This document shows, one piece after another, positions 13,350 to 16,597 of a stretch of DNA of 16,597 nucleotides. The position numbers and the translations under genes were made by a program. The stretch comes from Candidatus Parvarchaeota archaeon UBA446 (GTDB taxonomy: Archaea; Nanobdellota; Nanobdellia; Parvarchaeales; Parvarchaeaceae). The notes under the pieces were generated by a model, which was given only the letters and a program-made list of their open reading frames with translations, did no database searches and was not told where the DNA came from. How positions within the stretch are numbered: position 1 is the stretch's first letter; the number at the start of each line of letters is the position of its first letter. The DNA lies in contig DARG01000002.1 of assembly GCA_002503215.1 (NCBI GenBank), forward strand, positions 1 to 16,597, read 5' to 3'.

Positions 13350-13358
13350 ACTTTATTA
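13350..13358 (+). promoter_or_regulatory. TATA box for proS
   Basis: ACTTTATTA is centred 27 nt before the ATG at 13381. A second AT-rich box (ATATATA, about 13363-13369) is too close to be the main element. Confidence 0.45.
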
Positions 13359-13380
13359 ACCAATATATAATTAAGAATTA

Positions 13381-14814
13381 ATGGCAGAAGGTATAGATGT
13401 AAAGAAAGGAGAAGATTTAATTTCCTGGTATAACCAAGTTGTTATAAAATCGGAGATGGTCGATTTTTCAGCAATAAAAGGTTTTGCAGTATACAGACCG
13501 TATGGTTATGAAATATGGGAAAGAAGCGTGCAGTATCTCGATTCTAAATTCAAATCAGTTGGCGTTAGGAATGCTTATTTTCCATTGCTTATCCCGGAAA
13601 GTATATTATCAAAGGAAAAAGAGCACATAAAGGGTTTCAATCCAGAGGTTGCGTGGGTAACTATGGGTGGTGACACAAAACTCGATGAGAGACTGGCTTT
13701 AAGACCAACATCAGAAACTATAATGTATGACAGTTATTCTAAATGGATAAAAAGTTATAGAGATCTTCCTTTGCTTATAAACCAGTGGAATACCATGGTT
13801 AGGTGGGAAACAAAAGAGACAAGACTTCTTTTAAGAGGTAGAGAAGTTTTATGGCAGGAAGGCCACTGTGTTTTCAGGACAGAAGAAGAAGCTGACAATA
13901 ACGCAAGGGAAATTCTTCAATTCTATAAACAGTATATGGAGGAAATGCTAGCAATACCTGTTATAGCAGGAAGAAAAAGCGAAAGCGAGAAATTCGCTGG
14001 CGCGGTTGATACTTATACAATAGAAGCAGTGCTTTCAAATAACTTCATGTCTCAGGCTGCAACTTCTCATAACCTTGGCAGGAATTTTTCTAAGCCTTTT
14101 GATATAAAATTCTTGGATGAGAATAACAATTTACAGTATCCCTTTCAGACCTCCTGGGGTATATCAATGCGTTCTATAGGTATAATGGTGCTTATCCACG
14201 GTGATGACAAGGGACTCGTTCTGCCCCCTCATATCGCACCTTATCAATGCGCAATAATCCCTATATTAAAGGACGAAAAAGACAAAGTTTTAGAGTATGC
14301 AGATAAGGTAAATTTAAAACTTAATGAACTTGGAATTAGGACAATACTTTTTAATAGAGACGACGTTTCTCCTGGCTGGAAATTAAATGACAGTGATATG
14401 AAAGGGATACCTATAAAGATACAGATTGGTAAGAAGGAATTAGAATCAGATTCTATTTTTGTTAAGACCAGGATAAGTAATGAAGCTTCTTCCATTGCTT
14501 TCTCGGATATCTCTAAAATAAAAGATAAACTCGAGGAAATACAGAACTATATGCTCTCAAATGCAAGAGAACAGGCTAACCATAGAATCAAGGAAGAAAA
14601 ATCCAGAGAAAAATTTATAGATCAACTTAAAAATAATTCTTATATCTTAAAATCTTCATGGTGCGGTACTCCAGAATGTGAGGATAAGATAAAAGCCGAA
14701 ACAGGGGCGACTTCCAGACTAATACCTTTGGAGGAGGAAGAACTTATAAGTAAGGATTGTATATTTTGTGGTAATAAAGCAAAGTTCAATGCTTACTTTG
14801 CAAAATCTTACTGA
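13381..14814 (+). CDS. proS: Prolyl-tRNA synthetase, archaeal/eukaryal type
   Basis: Class II aminoacyl-tRNA synthetase that charges tRNA-Pro; 477 aa, the usual archaeal length, without the bacterial editing insertion. Seen: LRPTSE at 108-113 (proline/ATP pocket), MVRWE at 139-143, motif 2 LRGREVLWQEGH at 151-162, and the GDDKGLVLPP segment at about 275-284 (motif 3 region). The anticodon-binding domain is at about 290-400. The C-terminal zinc-binding domain has C428, C433, C460 and C463 and ends in the conserved tyrosine (AYFAKSY). The start is set by the TATA box 27 nt upstream. The stop overlaps the ATG of the next gene by one base (TGATG), so a small methyltransferase is translationally coupled to it. 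Cytoplasmic. Confidence 0.96.
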   Translation: MAEGIDVKKGEDLISWYNQVVIKSEMVDFSAIKGFAVYRPYGYEIWERSVQYLDSKFKSVGVRNAYFPLLIPESILSKEKEHIKGFNPEVAWVTMGGDTKLDERLALRPTSETIMYDSYSKWIKSYRDLPLLINQWNTMVRWETKETRLLLRGREVLWQEGHCVFRTEEEADNNAREILQFYKQYMEEMLAIPVIAGRKSESEKFAGAVDTYTIEAVLSNNFMSQAATSHNLGRNFSKPFDIKFLDENNNLQYPFQTSWGISMRSIGIMVLIHGDDKGLVLPPHIAPYQCAIIPILKDEKDKVLEYADKVNLKLNELGIRTILFNRDDVSPGWKLNDSDMKGIPIKIQIGKKELESDSIFVKTRISNEASSIAFSDISKIKDKLEEIQNYMLSNAREQANHRIKEEKSREKFIDQLKNNSYILKSSWCGTPECEDKIKAETGATSRLIPLEEEELISKDCIFCGNKAKFNAYFAKSY

Positions 14815-15305
14815 TGGACTCTATAATATATTATAATGCTATAAAGAGCAGTTATGAGGGATTATACTTTAAAGAACAGATTAAAAAGATACAGTTTCTG
14901 TTATCAAAGTTTGAAATAAAAACCCCTTATACTATATTGGATGTGGGAGCAGGTACAGGTATATTGGAAACAATTCTAAGGAACAATAATATAACGGCTT
15001 TAGAGCCTTCGGATATGGCAGACATGATAGTTCAAAGGAAACTAAATAACGTTTCGATAGTAAGAGAAACTATAGAAAAGTTTCAAACGGATAAAAAATT
15101 CGATTTTGTTTTTTGTATTACAGTTCTACAGGATATACCAGAAGAGCAAAGAGAAAATGCTATAGAAAAAATGATTTCTCTTACAAATGAAGGAGGTTTT
15201 ACTATTATTTCGGTTTTAAAGGCCTCAGGTATAGACTTATCAATTTTAAATCCAATGGAAAGTGGAGAAATAGAAAACGATATATATTTTATATTTCGTA
15301 AGTAA
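14814..15305 (+). CDS. Small class I SAM-dependent methyltransferase
   Basis: A 163-aa Rossmann-fold methyltransferase. Motif I is ILDVGAGTG at 41-49, an acidic residue for the SAM ribose is E64 in ALEPSD, and the FDFVFCITVLQDIPEEQREN stretch holds the motif IV/V region seen in Methyltransf_11/25-type enzymes. Some late strands are present but the C-terminus is short. The substrate cannot be told; small-molecule, protein or RNA targets are all possible. Its first base is the last base of the proS stop (TGATG), so it is probably made by re-initiation with proS. Codon use is like the other resident genes. Confidence 0.8.
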   Translation: MDSIIYYNAIKSSYEGLYFKEQIKKIQFLLSKFEIKTPYTILDVGAGTGILETILRNNNITALEPSDMADMIVQRKLNNVSIVRETIEKFQTDKKFDFVFCITVLQDIPEEQRENAIEKMISLTNEGGFTIISVLKASGIDLSILNPMESGEIENDIYFIFRK

Positions 15306-15311
15306 TATTCA

Positions 15312-15350
15312 ATATAAGCTTATATATCAATTAGTAAAGCTTTTTAAGCT
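15312..15350. promoter_or_regulatory. Palindrome and short hairpin before the PRC-barrel gene
   Basis: A perfect 14-bp palindrome ATATAAGCTTATAT (15312-15325) is followed 12 bp later by AGCTT-TTT-AAGCT (15338-15350). Both share an AAGCTT-like core. They may be an operator pair for the PRC-barrel gene or a weak terminator for the methyltransferase gene. AT-rich palindromes also occur by chance. Confidence 0.3.
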
Positions 15351-15361
15351 AAAATCGCCAA

Positions 15362-15370
15362 TTTATATTA
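15362..15370 (+). promoter_or_regulatory. TATA box for the PRC-barrel gene
   Basis: TTTATATTA would place the transcript start near 15392, leaving a leader of about 17 nt that just covers the strong Shine-Dalgarno sequence. Confidence 0.45.
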
Positions 15371-15394
15371 GGACAAAATCTTATTTAGATTTGT

Positions 15395-15403
15395 AAAGGA
15401 GGT
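15395..15403 (+). promoter_or_regulatory. Strong Shine-Dalgarno sequence
   Basis: AAAGGAGGT ends 5 nt before the ATG at 15409. It is the only near-perfect ribosome binding site in the window; most first genes here appear leaderless. Confidence 0.7.
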
Positions 15404-15408
15404 TTATT

Positions 15409-15681
15409 ATGACAGGTGTAACTAAAGGAGAAAGAGTAGACGCGAAAGGAATAGTGGGAAAGACTATAGTTGGAAAGAGTGGTAAGAAGATAGGCACCGT
15501 CGAAGATCTTATTTATGAAGTTAGAACGGGAGAGCTTGTTTATCTTGCTATAAAGAACGCTACAGCTTATGCCAATACTTTTCAATTCGAAAAAAGTGAC
15601 GAAGGATTTGAAGAGATACCTTATAGTGCAGTTATTTCTATAGGTGATTTCGTAGTAGTTGCAGAAGAAGATATTATCTAA
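15409..15681 (+). CDS. PRC-barrel domain protein, 90 aa
   Basis: A single PRC-barrel domain: GIVGKTIVGKSGKKIGTVEDLIYEVRTGELVYLAIKN is the family's opening beta pattern, and EEIPYSAVISIGDFVVVAEEDII its closing strands. The Gly-Lys-x-Ile-Gly turn and the final IPYS-x-V-x-x-IGDFVVV pattern are characteristic. In bacteria PRC barrels occur in RimM (ribosome maturation) and in photosynthetic reaction-centre H subunit. Archaea have many stand-alone copies; some act with the archaeal cell-division machinery (CdpB family). This short form could belong there, but no neighbour supports it. The very strong Shine-Dalgarno suggests high expression. No membrane segment; cytoplasmic. Confidence 0.85.
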   Translation: MTGVTKGERVDAKGIVGKTIVGKSGKKIGTVEDLIYEVRTGELVYLAIKNATAYANTFQFEKSDEGFEEIPYSAVISIGDFVVVAEEDII

Positions 15682-15777
15682 AAACTATAAAAGTAGCTGT
15701 TAAAATAATGTAAGTTACTTTGTGTTGAATATTAACCGATAAAGAAAAGTTATCCTTTATTATATCTTTGTACATAT

Positions 15778-15786
15778 CTTTTTATT
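15778..15786 (+). promoter_or_regulatory. TATA-like box for the pilin-signal surface protein
   Basis: CTTTTTATT is centred 27 nt before the ATG at 15810; no Shine-Dalgarno is present, so the mRNA is probably leaderless. Confidence 0.4.
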
Positions 15787-15809
15787 TGCTCTCTTTATTA
15801 ATTTGGTAT

Positions 15810-16597
15810 ATGTTATCAGATAAGAAAGCACAGTCAGCTCTAGAGTATATGATGACCTATGGCTGGGCTATCTTAATCATAGTCATAGTAGCAGTAATCC
15901 TATATAGCATGGGTATCTTTAACCCATCTTCAAGTGTAACTTCTACAAGCAGTGGTTTCAGTCCATTTGCAGTTTCTTCCGTAGTTTGTAATGCAGCAGG
16001 TTTAAGAATAGCAATAATAGCAGGAGGATTACCAGATTCAGCAACTTCTGCAGAGATAACAGGTATATACTTCTCATCAAACACAGGTACAACGGCAGTT
16101 TCAAGCAAATTATATAAAATAACACCGGTTAATCTAGCTTCAGGTCATTCAACAACGATAATAGTACCAACAATAGCCTGTACATCATCAGGAACTTCCT
16201 TTTCCTTATCAACAAAATTACAGTATTCCTATTCGACACCTGCAGGAAATGTAAATGCAAACGCTACTGGAACAATAGCCGGAAAATCATCTTCTTTAGC
16301 AATAACAAATTACGTTCCTTTAATAATAACTTCATCATCAGCTACTCCTTCACCTTTTCAACAAATGGTAGTAGTTAACATGAGTAAATACAGTTCTTAT
16401 GCTTCTTCCAATTTATCTAATATAGAATTCACATATCCAAATGGAACAATAATACCGTCATGGAGGGAGAATGGCACTGCAAATAATCAAGTGGTAGTAT
16501 ACTGGCTTAAATTAGGCAGTTTTACATCAACAAACGTTAGAATGGATTTCTTCTCTACAAGCAACAATATATTAAATTCTGTCAACGCAGGAGAAGC
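15810..16597 (+). CDS. Partial surface protein with class III (pilin-type) signal and DUF2341-like region
   Basis: The frame opens at ATG 15810 and is still open at the window edge, giving at least 262 residues. The N-terminus MLSDKKAQSALEYMMTYGW is a class III signal peptide: prepilin peptidase should cut after A7, leaving Q at +1 and E at +5, followed by the hydrophobic AILIIVIVAVILYSMGIF helix. The next 150 residues are Ser/Thr-rich beta sequence with two Cys (SSVVCNAAG and PTIACTSSG), perhaps a disulfide. From SATPSPFQQMVVVNMSKYSSY on, with NIEFTYPNGTIIPSW and VVVYWLKLG, the pattern is DUF2341. In DPANN archaea such proteins often continue into LamG domains, like the protein cut at the other end of the window. 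It is probably a pilus-like or cell-surface adhesin; not an archaellin, given its size and domains. Confidence 0.85.
   Translation, partial: MLSDKKAQSALEYMMTYGWAILIIVIVAVILYSMGIFNPSSSVTSTSSGFSPFAVSSVVCNAAGLRIAIIAGGLPDSATSAEITGIYFSSNTGTTAVSSKLYKITPVNLASGHSTTIIVPTIACTSSGTSFSLSTKLQYSYSTPAGNVNANATGTIAGKSSSLAITNYVPLIITSSSATPSPFQQMVVVNMSKYSSYASSNLSNIEFTYPNGTIIPSWRENGTANNQVVVYWLKLGSFTSTNVRMDFFSTSNNILNSVNAGE

Noticed and set aside
15738..15760. Nested GATAA/TTATC and ATAAAG/CTTTAT pairings before the pilin-signal gene
   Set aside because: Arms are very short, overlap each other and are expected in AT-rich spacers.
15857..16108. Minus-strand open frame opposite the pilin-signal gene
   Set aside because: The plus-strand frame has a clear class III signal and continues to the window edge; the reverse frame has no supporting signal.
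15810..16597. Archaellin or simple type IV pilin
   Set aside because: The signal peptide fits, but the protein is much longer and has a DUF2341-like region; no archaellum motor genes are nearby.
1..16597. CRISPR array, tRNA genes, rRNA genes, transposase or integrase genes
   Set aside because: I looked on both strands and in every gap and saw no repeat-spacer pattern, no tRNA cloverleaf signatures and no recombinase motifs.

Overview
The window reads as chromosomal DNA of an AT-rich, gene-dense archaeon. The evidence is archaeal: an archaeal-type RNase P RNA, RFC small and large clamp-loader subunits, archaeal/eukaryal-type leucyl- and prolyl-tRNA synthetases, a Trm5-family tRNA methyltransferase, a class III (type IV pilin-like) signal peptide and TATA boxes about 27 nt before many start codons. 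A membrane-anchored sulfocyanin/rusticyanin-type blue copper protein, a DUF929-like thioredoxin-fold protein, and surface proteins of the LamG and DUF2341 kind together suggest an acidophilic small-genome (DPANN, ARMAN-like) archaeon. That placement is inference; no 16S gene or other strict taxonomic marker is present.

Layout. 1-704: C-terminal part of a LamG-type surface protein. 890-2121: a hemerythrin-like diiron protein and an unrecognised 244-aa protein. 2087-2404 (minus): a stand-alone SWIM zinc-finger protein that converges with and overlaps the previous gene. 2443-2723: RNase P RNA, whose promoter is interlocked with that of the SWIM gene. 2800-6015: a visibly more GC-rich block of extracytoplasmic redox genes: blue copper protein, truncated DsrE-like remnant, Cys-rich anchored protein (minus), and DUF929-like CxxC protein. 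6088-9607: a tight four-gene operon (coiled-coil/winged-helix protein, KaiC/ArlH-like ATPase, RfcS, divergent RfcL). 9653-13268 (minus): trm5 and leuS. 13381-15305: proS coupled to a small SAM methyltransferase. 15409-15681: a PRC-barrel protein. 15810-end: a pilin-signal surface protein with a DUF2341-like region, cut by the window edge.

How the genes may work together. The housekeeping part covers replication (clamp loader) and translation (aaRS, m1G37 methylation, RNase P). The accessory part is envelope-directed. The copper protein, the DUF929-like protein and the Cys-rich protein are all predicted to face outside and could form an electron-transfer or thiol/metal-handling module. Their composition and the broken DsrE gene suggest lateral acquisition next to the RNase P RNA gene. 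The two window ends carry proteins of the same broad surface-protein class. The best candidates for something undescribed are the Cys-rich protein and its redox neighbours, and the link between a KaiC-like ATPase with its winged-helix partner and the clamp-loader genes. Most promoter, hairpin and repeat calls rest on reading by eye and are moderate to low confidence.
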